A DNA stretch of 62,384 bases from Actinomycetes bacterium (GCA_021793175.1 JAJYTH010000007.1:1-62384); one strand, 5' to 3'. Positions 8,861-17,839 are shown, counted from the stretch's first letter. A program made the numbers and translations. Notes: a model not told the origin generated them from the letters alone.

Positions 8861-9717
8861 CATCCCGGGCGGACGGCTCGGCGTCGCCACAGCTCTCTCT
8901 GGATCAGCGGCCTCGGTCTCGGTTTGGCCGCCACGATCGTGCTCGCGGTCGGCATCGGCGCGATAGGGGTGCCACCGGCGACCGTGTCGAAGATCATCGG
9001 TCACCATCTCTTCGGCACACCCGCCGAGATGAGCTGGACACTCGCCCAGGACTCCATCATCTGGCAGGTACGCCTACCCCGGGTACTCCTCGGCGCCTCC
9101 GTCGCGGTCTTCGTCATCGCCAGGGCGGGAGGACGGATCACCTCGCTGCGGCTGCTGATAGCCGGAGTCGCCGTCGGCTACGCGCTCTATGCGGCCACCA
9201 GCTTCCTGATCTTCGCTTCCGACTCGGCCCAGGGCTTGCGTTCCGTGCTGTTCTGGCTGCTCGGTTCCCTCGGCCTCGCTCGCTGGGGCCTGCCGCTGAC
9301 CTCCGTGCTGGTGATCGTCTGCCTCACCGTGGCGGTACTCGCCGTGTGGAGCCGCCGTCTCGACGCTCTCGCCGTCGGTGACGAGACCGCGCACGCACTC
9401 GGAATCTCACCGACCGGCTTTCGGGTGCGACTGCTCGTGGTGGTCTCGCTCTGTGTCGGGCCGTGGTGGCCGCCTCCGGCGGCATCGGTTTCGTGGGTTT
9501 GGTGATCCCGCACGTCGCGCGGCGCTTCGTGGGAGCGGCTCACGGCCGGTCGATTCCGGTGGCCGCGCTGCTCGGCGCCATCTTCCTCGTCTGGGCCGAT
9601 GTCGTGGCGCGCGTGCTGTTGGAACCTCGCGAGCTGCCCATCGGCATCATCACCGCCCTCGTGGGCGCTCCGTTCCTGCTCCTGCTCGTTCGACGTTTCC
9701 ATCCGGCGAGCACCTGA
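8861..9717 (+). pseudogene. FecCD-type ABC permease remnant, internally deleted and frameshifted
   Basis: This part reads as a FecCD permease: TM1 (WISGLGLGLAATIVLAVGIG), the periplasmic stretch ending QVRLPRVLLGASV, and later RAGGRITSLRLLIAGVAVGYAL, LGSLGLARWGLPL and HALGISPTGFRVRLL. Between VLLGASV and VFVIARAGG about 60 residues are missing, including the conserved AG...Q...RNPLADP region. At about 9456-9460 one G is missing from a short G run. The first frame therefore ends at 9505, while the correct C-terminus (GGIGFVGLVIPHVARR ... PFLLLLVRRFHP) continues in another frame to TGA 9715-9717. Two independent lesions make a working permease very unlikely. Confidence 0.85.
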
Positions 9718-9749
9718 TGCGACCGCGACGACAGCGAAGGAAACACCCC

Positions 9750-11534
9750 ATGCGCCTCGGCCACCACCGCCTCACCGTCCTCCCGGCCACACTGGCCCTC
9801 CTGCTGATCGGCATCGCGTGCGGAGCACCCACGGCGGCTGGGGGAAGCTCGGCGTCGACATCCGGCGACTACCCCCTGACCATCACCAACTGCGGAGTCG
9901 ATGTCACCTTCGAAGAACCTCCCGAACGGGTCATCCTGCTGGAGAGTGCGCCGGTGGCGTCGCTGAAGGCGCTGGGGGCTTTGGATTCCGTCGTGCTCCG
10001 AGCGGGCGCGTTCCCGCCCGACTACTACGACGCCGAGACCAACGCGGCCATCCAAGCCATCCCGTCTCTCGGCGAAGAGCTGGACTCAAGAGGTCATCTA
10101 CAGATCTCCGAGGAAGTGATCATCTCCCGGCAACCGGACCTGGTGCTGGGCCTGCCCGACGGGATCACCCGCGAAGGACTCGATTCGGTGGGGATCAAGG
10201 CATTGGTGCAACCCACGATGTGTCCGGCGGGCGTGGAGGCCACCACGTTCGACGATGTCTACGAGCAGATCAACACCTACGGTCGGCTCTTCGACCGCCG
10301 AGCCCGAGCAGCGGATTTGGTGGCCTCGCTGAAGGAACGGGTCGCCGCCATCGAGAAGGCAGCGGACGACCAGCCGGAGCGGACAGCCGCCGTGCTGTAC
10401 CCCACGGTCGGCGGAGGCGTCGGCTACGCCTATGGCAACGAGAGCATGGCGCACCCACAGCTGGAGGCCGCTGGGTTCACCAACGTCTACGCCGACGGCG
10501 ACGAGCGCGTGTTCGAGGTGACGTGGGAAGACGTCCTCGACAAAGACCCGGACGTACTGGTGCTGCTCCACGTCGACGGTGACCCGGAGACGGTCAAGAA
10601 AGCTGTGGTGGGACTGCCCGGGGCCGGGGCGCTCCAGGCCGTGCGAAACGACGACATCCTGGTTCAGCTGTTCAACTTCACCGAGCCGCCGACACCGCTG
10701 TCGGTGGACGGGTTGGAAACGGCTCCACGAGACATTCGGTCCCACCTCGTGATCACCGCGGAGAACATCTCGTTCGCTTACGGTGACACCGTCGTGCTCG
10801 ACGGCGTACGCTTGTCGGCCGCTCCCGGCCGAGTGGTGGGGCTGATCAGTCCCAACGGCAGCGGCAAGACCACGCTGCTCCGCACGCTCTACCCCGCGCT
10901 TGCCCCACGCGCGGGACTCGTCAGTCTCGACGACACTCCTTTGGAAGCGCTGCCCCGACGAGAGGTCGCCAGACGACTCGCCGTCGTGGTGCAGGAAGGA
11001 ACCACCGAGCTCCCCCTGACGGTGGCCGAGACCGTCCTTCTGGGACGGTCGCCGCATCTGACGACGTTCCAACGGTACTCCGCGCAGGACTACCGGATCG
11101 CCGCGGCGGCACTCGCCGAAGTCGGCGCCCGCCACCTGGCCGACCGCGTCTTCGCCGGCCTGTCGGGCGGTGAGAAACAACGGGTGCTCATCGGCCGCGC
11201 GCTGGCGCAACAAGCCGATCACCTGTTACTGGACGAACCGACCAACCATCTCGATATCCGGTACCAGCACGAGGTGTTGCAACTGGTGCGCGCGCTTGAG
11301 GTGACCACGATCGTCGTGTTGCACGACCTCAATCTCGCCGCCCGCTACTGCGACCAAGTGGTGTTGTTGGAGCGCGGAAGGGTCAAAGCGGCCGGGACCC
11401 CTGACGAGGTACTCCGGCCGGAGATCCTCGAACCGGTCTACCACATCGGTGTGCAACGCGTGCTCTCCGACGGCGAACTGCAGCTGCTGTTCCGACCGCT
11501 GGCTCCGCCTTCGCCCACTTGCGACGGGAAGTGA
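9750..11534 (+). CDS. Fused ABC substrate-binding lipoprotein and ABC ATPase (metal/siderophore type)
   Basis: One frame of 594 residues holds two proteins. Residues 1-333 are a helical-backbone binding protein with a lipoprotein signal (lipobox near IGIAC), TNCGVDVTF, PERVILLESAP, QPDLVLGL and a C-terminus ending PPTPLSVDGLE, so only the last few residues are lost. From residue 334 (VITAENISFAYGD) a complete FecE/BtuD-like ATPase follows: Walker A SPNGSGKTT, Q-loop VVQEGT, signature LSGGEKQR, Walker B LLLDEPTNHLD and switch VLHDLNLAA. No membrane helix separates the extracellular and cytoplasmic parts, so the fusion as written cannot place both correctly. GTG 10749 could start the ATPase alone but lacks a ribosome site. 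ATG 9750 has GAAGGA 8 bases upstream; ATG 9717, overlapping the permease stop, is an alternative. Confidence 0.85.
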   Translation: MRLGHHRLTVLPATLALLLIGIACGAPTAAGGSSASTSGDYPLTITNCGVDVTFEEPPERVILLESAPVASLKALGALDSVVLRAGAFPPDYYDAETNAAIQAIPSLGEELDSRGHLQISEEVIISRQPDLVLGLPDGITREGLDSVGIKALVQPTMCPAGVEATTFDDVYEQINTYGRLFDRRARAADLVASLKERVAAIEKAADDQPERTAAVLYPTVGGGVGYAYGNESMAHPQLEAAGFTNVYADGDERVFEVTWEDVLDKDPDVLVLLHVDGDPETVKKAVVGLPGAGALQAVRNDDILVQLFNFTEPPTPLSVDGLETAPRDIRSHLVITAENISFAYGDTVVLDGVRLSAAPGRVVGLISPNGSGKTTLLRTLYPALAPRAGLVSLDDTPLEALPRREVARRLAVVVQEGTTELPLTVAETVLLGRSPHLTTFQRYSAQDYRIAAAALAEVGARHLADRVFAGLSGGEKQRVLIGRALAQQADHLLLDEPTNHLDIRYQHEVLQLVRALEVTTIVVLHDLNLAARYCDQVVLLERGRVKAAGTPDEVLRPEILEPVYHIGVQRVLSDGELQLLFRPLAPPSPTCDGK

Positions 11535-11585
11535 CATGCTCCGCCCGGCGAGTCACCGATCCCCTCGTTCGCCGCGGACAACGCG

Positions 11586-11628
11586 AAAGCCGGTGACGAG
11601 CGACGACGAGTCGCCTGTCACCGGCTTT
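11586..11628. terminator. Hairpin between convergent ABC locus and bioY
   Basis: AAAGCCGGTGAC (11586-11597) pairs perfectly with GTCACCGGCTTT (11617-11628), a 12-bp stem with A and T ends usable from both strands. Confidence 0.8.
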
Positions 11629-11650
11629 CCTGAACAGCTGCCGGAGTCGG

Positions 11651-12244
11651 TCACTTCCGACCGGGCAGCCCCTTGATCTTCCTCACTGCCCACCATGCGC
11701 TGGGCAGCGTTCCGGTCGCCAGAGCGATCTTGATGGCGTCACCGATGAGGAACGGCACCACGCCCATCACCAGCGTTTCGGCCAGTCCCGCACCGAGCGA
11801 GAGCCCGAGCCAGGTCAGACCGAAGGCGTAGATCACCAGGTTGCCGGCGACCATCGTCAGAGCCGTGCGGGGCACGGTGCGATCCCAGCCACGCTCGGAC
11901 GCCACACCCACGAGAGCGGCCGCCGCCACCATGCCGACGAGGTATCCCGCGCTCGGTGCCGTGAGTATCCCGAACCCGGAGTTCCCCTCGGCGAAAACCG
12001 GGAGCCCGGCGAACCCGACAGCCAGGTACGCCAGAAGGGTCATGGTGCCGCGCAGCGCCCCGAAGGAGGCACCCACCAGCAGCACGGCGAAGGTCTGCCC
12101 TGTGAGAGGGACCGGGGTGATCGGAAGAGGAATCACGATCTGCGCGGCCACGGCGATCATGGCAACGCCGCTGGCGACGATCGCGAGTTCAGCGAGCTTC
12201 CCACGGGCTGGGACCAGTGTGGGAACGAGAGGGATCGAGGTCAT
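11651..12244 (-). CDS. bioY: Biotin transporter substrate-binding S component BioY
   Basis: This membrane protein of 197 residues has six predicted helices and the BioY signature IPLPITPVPLTGQTFAVLLVGA near residue 40, followed by LAYLAVGFAGLPVF and a glycine-rich APSAGYLVGM. It captures biotin for ECF-type import. No BioM or BioN partner (ATPase, T component) lies nearby, so it would use a shared ECF module or act alone, as some BioY proteins do. The ATG at 12242-12244 has GGAG about 8 bases upstream. Expression is probably linked to biotin status, but no BirA or BioR-type operator could be recognised. Confidence 0.94.
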   Translation of the reverse strand: MTSIPLVPTLVPARGKLAELAIVASGVAMIAVAAQIVIPLPITPVPLTGQTFAVLLVGASFGALRGTMTLLAYLAVGFAGLPVFAEGNSGFGILTAPSAGYLVGMVAAAALVGVASERGWDRTVPRTALTMVAGNLVIYAFGLTWLGLSLGAGLAETLVMGVVPFLIGDAIKIALATGTLPSAWWAVRKIKGLPGRK

Positions 12245-13107
12245 GAATCACTGCTCCATCGAGCTTCGGAGGTGTGGAGACGGAACGGGGCCACGAAGAG
12301 CATCCGGTACTTCACGGACCTCACCACCGTTCCTTCTGCGATGCCCGGTGCCGCAGACACCGGCTACACCGTGTTCGGAGTTGAGAGCGTACCGACCTCT
12401 CCCGGAATCCTCACCTGCCGAGCAGGTGTCCCCGCTGTGATCTACCTCTTAGAACGCGCTCCGCCAGCCCCTGGGAAGAAGCACTTCGGTACTCGCGGTG
12501 ACGAGTCAACGCTCCCGCAGTATGAGAACAGGCAGCCTTACCGAAATCTACCGGCCGGTACTTTCCGGGTCGTCACCCGGCCATCGCCAGAGCCCCTCCG
12601 CTCAGCAAGGAGACTCCCGCGAAATCGGGACAGGGCACCGTTCGAGAACGAGACCCTCGCCCCGTCGCCCATTTTCGGTCAGGTCGCCACAAACGATTGA
12701 GGAGCATACATATTTCCAGCCGGACCCACGACCTTCATCGCGAAATCGCGACACTGAAATCGGATCGACCCACGAGGAAGGCACCGAAAGGAACCCACTC
12801 GCCGACAGAACAACAGGAAATTAGCACTTTTCACCCGAAAAGCAAGGGTTTCACGATATCCCCTTTCTTCACCTTCGGAGAATACCCACCGTTACCGGCA
12901 TTCGAGCCCAAAAGAAGTCATGGATCCAGCCCGTTCACCCACTCGGCTCACCGGAACAGGCTCTTCCTTGACTTACCCCCGAACGAAAGTGAATATCGAT
13001 CGGCATGCGGTCTCCGCTGTGTGACCCCGATACAGAAGTCGTCCGATTTTTCGCCCTGAATCGGGTCAGCTAGCTCCCCCGGGAGCCCGGTACGCTCAGG
13101 AGGCACA
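12245..13107. other. 863-bp divergent intergenic region, no supported gene
   Basis: The region separates divergent bioY and the formamidase gene. It is less GC-rich than the flanks, especially about 12700-13000. The open frames in it lack ribosome sites, domain signatures and normal actinobacterial codon bias. No tRNA, riboswitch or terminator was recognised. It must hold both promoters and may be the relic of a lost gene. Confidence 0.5.
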
Positions 13108-14313
13108 TTGACCGGCCGAAACAACGATTTCACGAAGTCCGGGGTATCACGATTTCCGGACCGAGATCTGGGGGTACCTCGGTTCAAGTGCGAGGTAGGA
13201 GTACCACTCGCCGAGCAAAAGGAGTTGGGGCACAACCGGTTTCACCCGGATATCCCGCCGCTGTTCGAGTGCGACCCCGGCGACGAGGTGATATTGGAAA
13301 CCCCCGGCTACGACGACTACCAGCTCCGTGATCGGGACGACGACAGCGACATACATTTCGATCTCACCCGCACTCACCCGCTCGCCGGTCCGATCCGTAT
13401 ACGGGGCGCCGAACCCGGTGACCTGCTCGTCGTCGAATTGCTGGACATCCAGCCGCTGAGCGGTATCGGATACTCCAACATCCTTCCGGGGATGGGAGGG
13501 CCGCTCAAAGAACGGTTCCCAGACGGGTTCAAGACGGTGTGGGATCTGCACGGCCTCTACGCGACGTCACGGCAGGTCCCCGGGGTACGCATCCCCGCTA
13601 TCAGCCATCCGGGCATCATCGCCGTCGCACCGTCGCACGAGTTGCTGGCGCAGTGGAACCGTCGTGAAGACCCTTTGATCGCAAGCGGCCAGGCAGGCCC
13701 ACGGGCCGAAGCCACCGACACCGCGGTGCTGCGAACACTCGAAGGGAAGGAATGGGAGCGTGTGGCGGCGGAGGCGGCTCGCACCATTCCCCCGAGGGAG
13801 AACGGCGGGAACATGGACATCAAGAACATGTCCCGCGGCTCCAAGGTCTATTTCCCCGTGTTCGTCGAGGGCGCCCTCTTCTCCTGTGGCGATCTGCACT
13901 TCGCCGAGGGCGACGGGGAGATCACGTGGAACGCGATTGAGATGGACGGCTCAGCGTGGCTGAAGTTCGATCTGATCAAGGGCGGCATGGCCAAGTACGG
14001 CATCCGCAACCCCGCGTTCCGCCCATCCCCGGTCGACCCGAACTTCGGCAATCGGTATATCAGCTTCGTCGGCTACAGCGCCCGCGGCGAGGAGCAGCGA
14101 TACCTCGACACGACGATGGCGGCGGTCGACGCCGTCGAGCAGGGGATCGACTACCTCACCAAGTTCGGTTACACCCCGGAACAGGCCTACACCATCATCA
14201 GTGTGGCGCCCTGTGAGATGCACGTCGGTGGAGTCGTGGACATTCCCAACGCCGCGGTCACGTTGAGCATCCCGGTGGACATCTTCGACCAAGACATCCT
14301 GCCGACCGCTTAA
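13108..14313 (+). CDS. Formamidase/acetamidase (FmdA/AmdA family)
   Basis: This 401-residue amidohydrolase splits small amides such as formamide or acetamide into acid and ammonia. Family features are HNRFHPDIPP near residue 43, PGDEVILETPGYDDYQ, THPLAGPIRIRGAEPGDLLVVELLDI, the GGNMDIKNMSRGS block, FSCGDLHFAEGDGEI and CEMHVGGVVDIPNA. The length matches the family (about 400). The start is a TTG at 13108 with a perfect AGGAGG four bases upstream, so the rare codon is well supported. It stands alone with its own terminator; no amide or urea transporter lies next to it. Confidence 0.93.
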   Translation: MTGRNNDFTKSGVSRFPDRDLGVPRFKCEVGVPLAEQKELGHNRFHPDIPPLFECDPGDEVILETPGYDDYQLRDRDDDSDIHFDLTRTHPLAGPIRIRGAEPGDLLVVELLDIQPLSGIGYSNILPGMGGPLKERFPDGFKTVWDLHGLYATSRQVPGVRIPAISHPGIIAVAPSHELLAQWNRREDPLIASGQAGPRAEATDTAVLRTLEGKEWERVAAEAARTIPPRENGGNMDIKNMSRGSKVYFPVFVEGALFSCGDLHFAEGDGEITWNAIEMDGSAWLKFDLIKGGMAKYGIRNPAFRPSPVDPNFGNRYISFVGYSARGEEQRYLDTTMAAVDAVEQGIDYLTKFGYTPEQAYTIISVAPCEMHVGGVVDIPNAAVTLSIPVDIFDQDILPTA

Positions 14314-14331
14314 GTTCCCCTTCAAGGCCGC

Positions 14332-14363
14332 AGAAGCCCCGGCCCGTCACTTCCGGGGCTTCT
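14332..14363 (+). terminator. Hairpin terminator after the formamidase gene
   Basis: AGAAGCCCCGG (14332-14342) pairs perfectly with CCGGGGCTTCT (14353-14363), an 11-bp stem and 10-base loop followed by TGCGT. Confidence 0.8.
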
Positions 14364-14420
14364 TGCGTCCTCAGCCCGCGTGAACACATCGGCGAACGCC
14401 CATCGGCCGGTTCGACGGCG

Positions 14421-15164
14421 TCAGGCCTTCCCGGTCGCGGACATGACGGGTACGGCGACATCGCCGCTCGTGTCGATTCGGCGGGTGGAGACATGGACAC
14501 CGTCCACCAGCCGACCACCTGATGTCGCGACAGCGGCCAGGCAGAAGCGAACCCACATGTTGAGCTGTACCTCCTTGGCGAATCGCAGACGTGTGTACAG
14601 CAGGTGCACCAGACGGCTGCTGCATCTGGCCCAGAGCTCGATCTCGAACACCAGCACCGCTCCGTCCTGGCGCGCACGGAACTGCACCTGGCCGGCTTCC
14701 AGATGTCCCCGCAGGGTCACCAGGCGTAGCAACGTGTTCTCGCGGTGTACCACTCTGACGGGACCGTTCCACGGTCCCGGCATCTCCACCAGCATCTCGT
14801 CGCCCACCTCCAGTCCCTGGGCACCGGCCTCATCGGAGCGGACATCGACCACCTCCGAGGGGACGAAATGTTTGAAGTCATGGATGACGCGGTCGATGAG
14901 CTGGTCGGCGCCGAGTTCGGCCGCTGCTATGCACACGTGGAAACGCCGGTGGAACACAGGACCGCAGCCGTCCGAGATCAGCTGCACTCGGTCGTCGATC
15001 GCTTCGGGGGGTACCTGCGGGGGGCGGTCCCATTCGTCGCCCGGACATTCGGTTCGATGCAGGGGTGTCGTCTCCCACAGGTAGCGCCAGGTGACCAGCG
15101 CGGTACCCAGGAGCCATCGCGTGACTACGGTGAGCGCCCTGGGAGGTCGCGACAGTCGCAACAT
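14421..15164 (-). CDS. DUF1990 family protein (first of a divergent pair)
   Basis: This protein of 247 residues has a hydrophobic N-terminal segment (ALTVVTRWLLGTALVTWRYL, about 10-30) that may anchor it. A DUF1990-like domain follows, with GDEMLVEMPGPWNGPVRVV and LRLVTLRGHLEAGQVQFRA. DUF1990 proteins are small beta-barrel-like proteins of unknown function. The ATG at 15162-15164 has GGAGGGG six bases upstream, so 34 upstream codons in the same frame are not used. The opposite strand carries a second DUF1990 gene preceded by a small membrane protein. Sharing a promoter region suggests a common response. No catalytic residues can be named. Confidence 0.72.
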   Translation of the reverse strand: MLRLSRPPRALTVVTRWLLGTALVTWRYLWETTPLHRTECPGDEWDRPPQVPPEAIDDRVQLISDGCGPVFHRRFHVCIAAAELGADQLIDRVIHDFKHFVPSEVVDVRSDEAGAQGLEVGDEMLVEMPGPWNGPVRVVHRENTLLRLVTLRGHLEAGQVQFRARQDGAVLVFEIELWARCSSRLVHLLYTRLRFAKEVQLNMWVRFCLAAVATSGGRLVDGVHVSTRRIDTSGDVAVPVMSATGKA

Positions 15165-15200
15165 CGGCGCCCCTCCAAATCGATGAACCGGGGGTAATTC

Positions 15201-15229
15201 GGGTACAGACTCTGCTGTACCCCGTACAG
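15201..15229. promoter_or_regulatory. Cluster of three alternating GTACAG/CTGTAC half-sites
   Basis: GGGTACAG (15201-15208) and CTGTACCC (15215-15222) form a perfect inverted repeat with a 6-base spacer. A third half-site, GTACAG (15224-15229), forms a second palindrome CTGTAC-CCC-GTACAG with the middle one. The cluster lies between divergent DUF1990 genes, 36-102 bp from the two starts, and is a strong operator candidate. No regulator gene adjoins it. Confidence 0.6.
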
Positions 15230-15266
15230 CGGGTGTGACACGAAGTCGACGAATGCGGAGGCGCAC

Positions 15267-15479
15267 ATGGTGGTCGGGTTACTGCATCGGGTCGGGGTGC
15301 GCAGCACCCATCTGTACCTCACCTCATTGGCCACGATCGGTCTCTGCCTGGGCTTGTGGATACGTGCCAAGACGGTGGATCAGGCTCAGCGGGGAAACGC
15401 CGAGCGGCGCGCACTCTTCGTGGGGCTGTGGCCGCCGACGATGTGGCTGATCGGCGACTCGCTGCAGGAACACGAGTGA
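15267..15479 (+). CDS. Small membrane protein, 70 residues
   Basis: The start ATG 15267 has GGAG about 8 bases upstream. One clear membrane segment (STHLYLTSLATIGLCLGLWI, about 13-32) and a second weaker hydrophobic stretch (FVGLWPPTMWLIGDSL, about 51-66) suggest a hairpin. The stop is 6 bases before the next gene, so it is co-transcribed and probably translationally coupled with the DUF1990 gene. I do not recognise the family. Confidence 0.65.
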   Translation: MVVGLLHRVGVRSTHLYLTSLATIGLCLGLWIRAKTVDQAQRGNAERRALFVGLWPPTMWLIGDSLQEHE

Positions 15480-15485
15480 CCCCGG

Positions 15486-16208
15486 ATGCGAGACTGGATC
15501 TTCGGGCGGCTCGACTCCGCTCGAGTCTGGAGCGACCTCGCCGACGCCCGCATCAACTATTCGATCGATGAGGTACGTCGACCCGCTTGGAACATCGACA
15601 CGCACCGTAGGATTCTCGCCACAGAACGCCCCGGGCCGCCGGAGCCGGAGGGCCCTTGGGAGCACGCCTGCCGGTTGGTGCGTGACTACGAGTTCTCTCC
15701 CCCGGAGATCGTTCGCGCGCTCTACGATCCGACCACACCGCTACTCGGACGCGACATGCTGCTCGAGGCTCGGTTCCCGGGGATTCACTTCTATTGCGGA
15801 GTCCGTATCACCGAGGTGGTGGACAAGACGCTGGAGAACGGTGACAGGACCTGGGGATGGGCATACGAAACCCTCGAAGGCCACCTCGAGCGCGGCAAGG
15901 TGACCTATGAGGTGGTGAAACACCGGGGCACCGGCCAGGTGGAGTTCGTGGCCTCGAGTCATTCGCAGGGCGCTCCCACCCTGGGCCCTGTGACGTTTCT
16001 GGGCTGGCGGGTCTTCGGCCGACACATCCAGCTGAGCTTCTACCGCCGATGCGGTGAGCGGCTGCAAGCCTTCGTCGAGGCGGGTCTGCGCGGTGAGGAC
16101 GCGCTGCCCGACGTCCGGGCTCATGTCGATCACCTGGTGCTCGCCCCCTCCGACACCAAGATCCATCGCCTGGACGCGTTGGCGATCCACCGGATCTTCC
16201 CCGGCTGA
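15486..16208 (+). CDS. DUF1990 family protein (second of the pair)
   Basis: This protein of 240 residues contains FSPPEIVRALYDPTTPLLGRDMLLEARFPG, then the DUF1990-type core FYCGVRITEVVD, GWAYETLEGHLERGKVTYEVVK and VEFVASSHSQGAP, and a C-terminal DKLEYLH-like SDTKIHRLDALAIHRIF. It lacks the N-terminal hydrophobic segment of its divergent partner. The start ATG is 6 bp after the small membrane protein gene, without a clear ribosome site, consistent with coupling. The function is unknown. Confidence 0.72.
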   Translation: MRDWIFGRLDSARVWSDLADARINYSIDEVRRPAWNIDTHRRILATERPGPPEPEGPWEHACRLVRDYEFSPPEIVRALYDPTTPLLGRDMLLEARFPGIHFYCGVRITEVVDKTLENGDRTWGWAYETLEGHLERGKVTYEVVKHRGTGQVEFVASSHSQGAPTLGPVTFLGWRVFGRHIQLSFYRRCGERLQAFVEAGLRGEDALPDVRAHVDHLVLAPSDTKIHRLDALAIHRIFPG

Positions 16209-16259
16209 GCGAACAGAAGACGGCTCGGTCGGAGCGAGCCGACGAACCCCTCGACGTGC

Positions 16260-16292
16260 CGGTGGGCCGGTCCGCACCGGACCGGCCCACCG
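16260..16292. terminator. Bidirectional hairpin terminator
   Basis: CGGTGGGCCGGTCC (16260-16273) pairs perfectly with GGACCGGCCCACCG (16279-16292), a 14-bp stem and 5-base loop between convergent genes. Confidence 0.8.
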
Positions 16293-16300
16293 AGTTCACT

Positions 16301-17839
16301 TCACTCCTGGCCGGAGTTGGCCACCGGCTTCTCGTCCACCTTCTGTTGTCCCCGTTCGCATTTTCCGAGCAGCGAATGCCGCTTGCCGTAGAGGAAGTAC
16401 ACGACCACGCCGATCGCCATCCACACGAGGAAACGCAACCAGGTCAGCACGGTCAGGTTCAACATCAACCACACGCAGGCGGCGATCGCCAGGATCGGCA
16501 CCAGGGGGACCAGCGGCACGCGGAAACCACGGGGCAGGTCGGGGCGCTTCTTGCGCAACACCAACACACCAGCCGACACCAGGATGAACGCGAACAGCGT
16601 TCCGACGTTGACCATTTCCTCGAGCTTGCCCGCATCGAAGAAGGTGGCGGCCACGGCGACCGCGATGCCGACAAGGAGGTTCACCCGCACCGGGGTGCCT
16701 CGCGAGCCGGTCTTCGCGAGTTTGCGCGGCAACAGCCCGTCGCGCGACATCGCGAACAGCACACGCTGTTGGCCGAGCAACAGAACCATGACCACCGTGG
16801 TCAGGCCGGCGAGGGCGCCGATGGAGATGATGTTCGCCGCCCAGTCGACGCCGTGCAGCGAGAACGCCGTCGCCAGCGTCTTACGGCCTTCCGGTTCGGC
16901 GTCGGTGGCCAGCTCGGTGTAGGGCGCCATGCCGACAACCACGAGCGAGGTCGCCACGTAGAGCACGGTGACGATCGCCAGCGAGCCGAGGATGCCACGC
17001 GGCACGTTGCGTTGCGGGTTACGGGTCTCCTCGGCGGTGGTGGCCACAACGTCGAAACCGAGGAAGGCGAAGAACACCAGCGAAGCACCGGCCAGAAGTC
17101 CGAACGCGCCGTAGACGCTGCCGGATCCGCCGACGAGTACGGAGAACAGGGACTGTTCGAGACCGGCGCCCGATTCGCCACCCTCGGCAGCGGGCGGGAT
17201 GAACGGCGTGTAGTTGTCCGGGCTGATGTAGGCCAGCCCCATGATGATCACGAAGAGGATGATCGCGACCTTGAGCGCCGTGACCACGATGCTGAACCGC
17301 GACGACAGCTTGGTACCGAGTGTCAACAATGTGGCCAGGATGGTGACCAGCAGCAGCGAGCCCCAGTCGACGCTGACGGCGCCGAGCTGCACGGTGGTGG
17401 CGACGCCCTCACCGAAGGCCATCACCAACACTTCCTGCAGATAGACCGACCAACCCTTGGCCACCGCGGCGGCGGCCACCGAGAACTCCAGGATGAGATC
17501 CCAGCCGATGATCCACGCGAGGAACTCACCGAACGTGGCGTAGGAGTACGTATAGGCGCTACCGGCGACGGGGACCGCGGAGGCGAACTCGGCGTAGCAC
17601 AATCCCGCGAGCGCGCACGCGATTCCCGCGAACACGAACGCGAGCGCCACCGACGGGCCCGAGATGTCACCGGCGGTGCGCGCGGTGAGCGTGAAGATGC
17701 CGGCACCGATCATCACCGCGACACCGAAGACCATCAGATCCCATGCGCCGAGGTTCCTGCGCAGTCGGGTGTCTGGCTCGTCAGTATCCGCGATCGACTG
17801 CTCGACCGACTTCGTTCGCCAAATACCGCTGGCCGGCAC
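16301..17839 (-). CDS. APC-superfamily amino acid permease (cationic amino acid transporter type)
   Basis: This protein of 512 residues has about 12 membrane helices. It opens with the APC motif LGAWDLMVFGVAVMIGAGIF and ISGPSVALAFVFAGIACALAGLCYAE, and carries FFAFLGFDVVATTAEETRNPQRNVPRGI, the substrate-pathway signature of CAT/YfnA-like permeases. It ends with a C-terminal helix pair and a charged tail. It imports an amino acid by proton symport or exchange; specificity cannot be read. The GTG at 17837-17839 with AAGGAGG 5-6 bases upstream is the supported start, although the frame is open for 148 further codons upstream. Confidence 0.9.
   Translation of the reverse strand: MPASGIWRTKSVEQSIADTDEPDTRLRRNLGAWDLMVFGVAVMIGAGIFTLTARTAGDISGPSVALAFVFAGIACALAGLCYAEFASAVPVAGSAYTYSYATFGEFLAWIIGWDLILEFSVAAAAVAKGWSVYLQEVLVMAFGEGVATTVQLGAVSVDWGSLLLVTILATLLTLGTKLSSRFSIVVTALKVAIILFVIIMGLAYISPDNYTPFIPPAAEGGESGAGLEQSLFSVLVGGSGSVYGAFGLLAGASLVFFAFLGFDVVATTAEETRNPQRNVPRGILGSLAIVTVLYVATSLVVVGMAPYTELATDAEPEGRKTLATAFSLHGVDWAANIISIGALAGLTTVVMVLLLGQQRVLFAMSRDGLLPRKLAKTGSRGTPVRVNLLVGIAVAVAATFFDAGKLEEMVNVGTLFAFILVSAGVLVLRKKRPDLPRGFRVPLVPLVPILAIAACVWLMLNLTVLTWLRFLVWMAIGVVVYFLYGKRHSLLGKCERGQQKVDEKPVANSGQE

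Noticed and set aside
12272-12700. Possible small gene in the bioY-formamidase gap
   Set aside because: No ribosome site, abnormal codon use and no recognisable motif.
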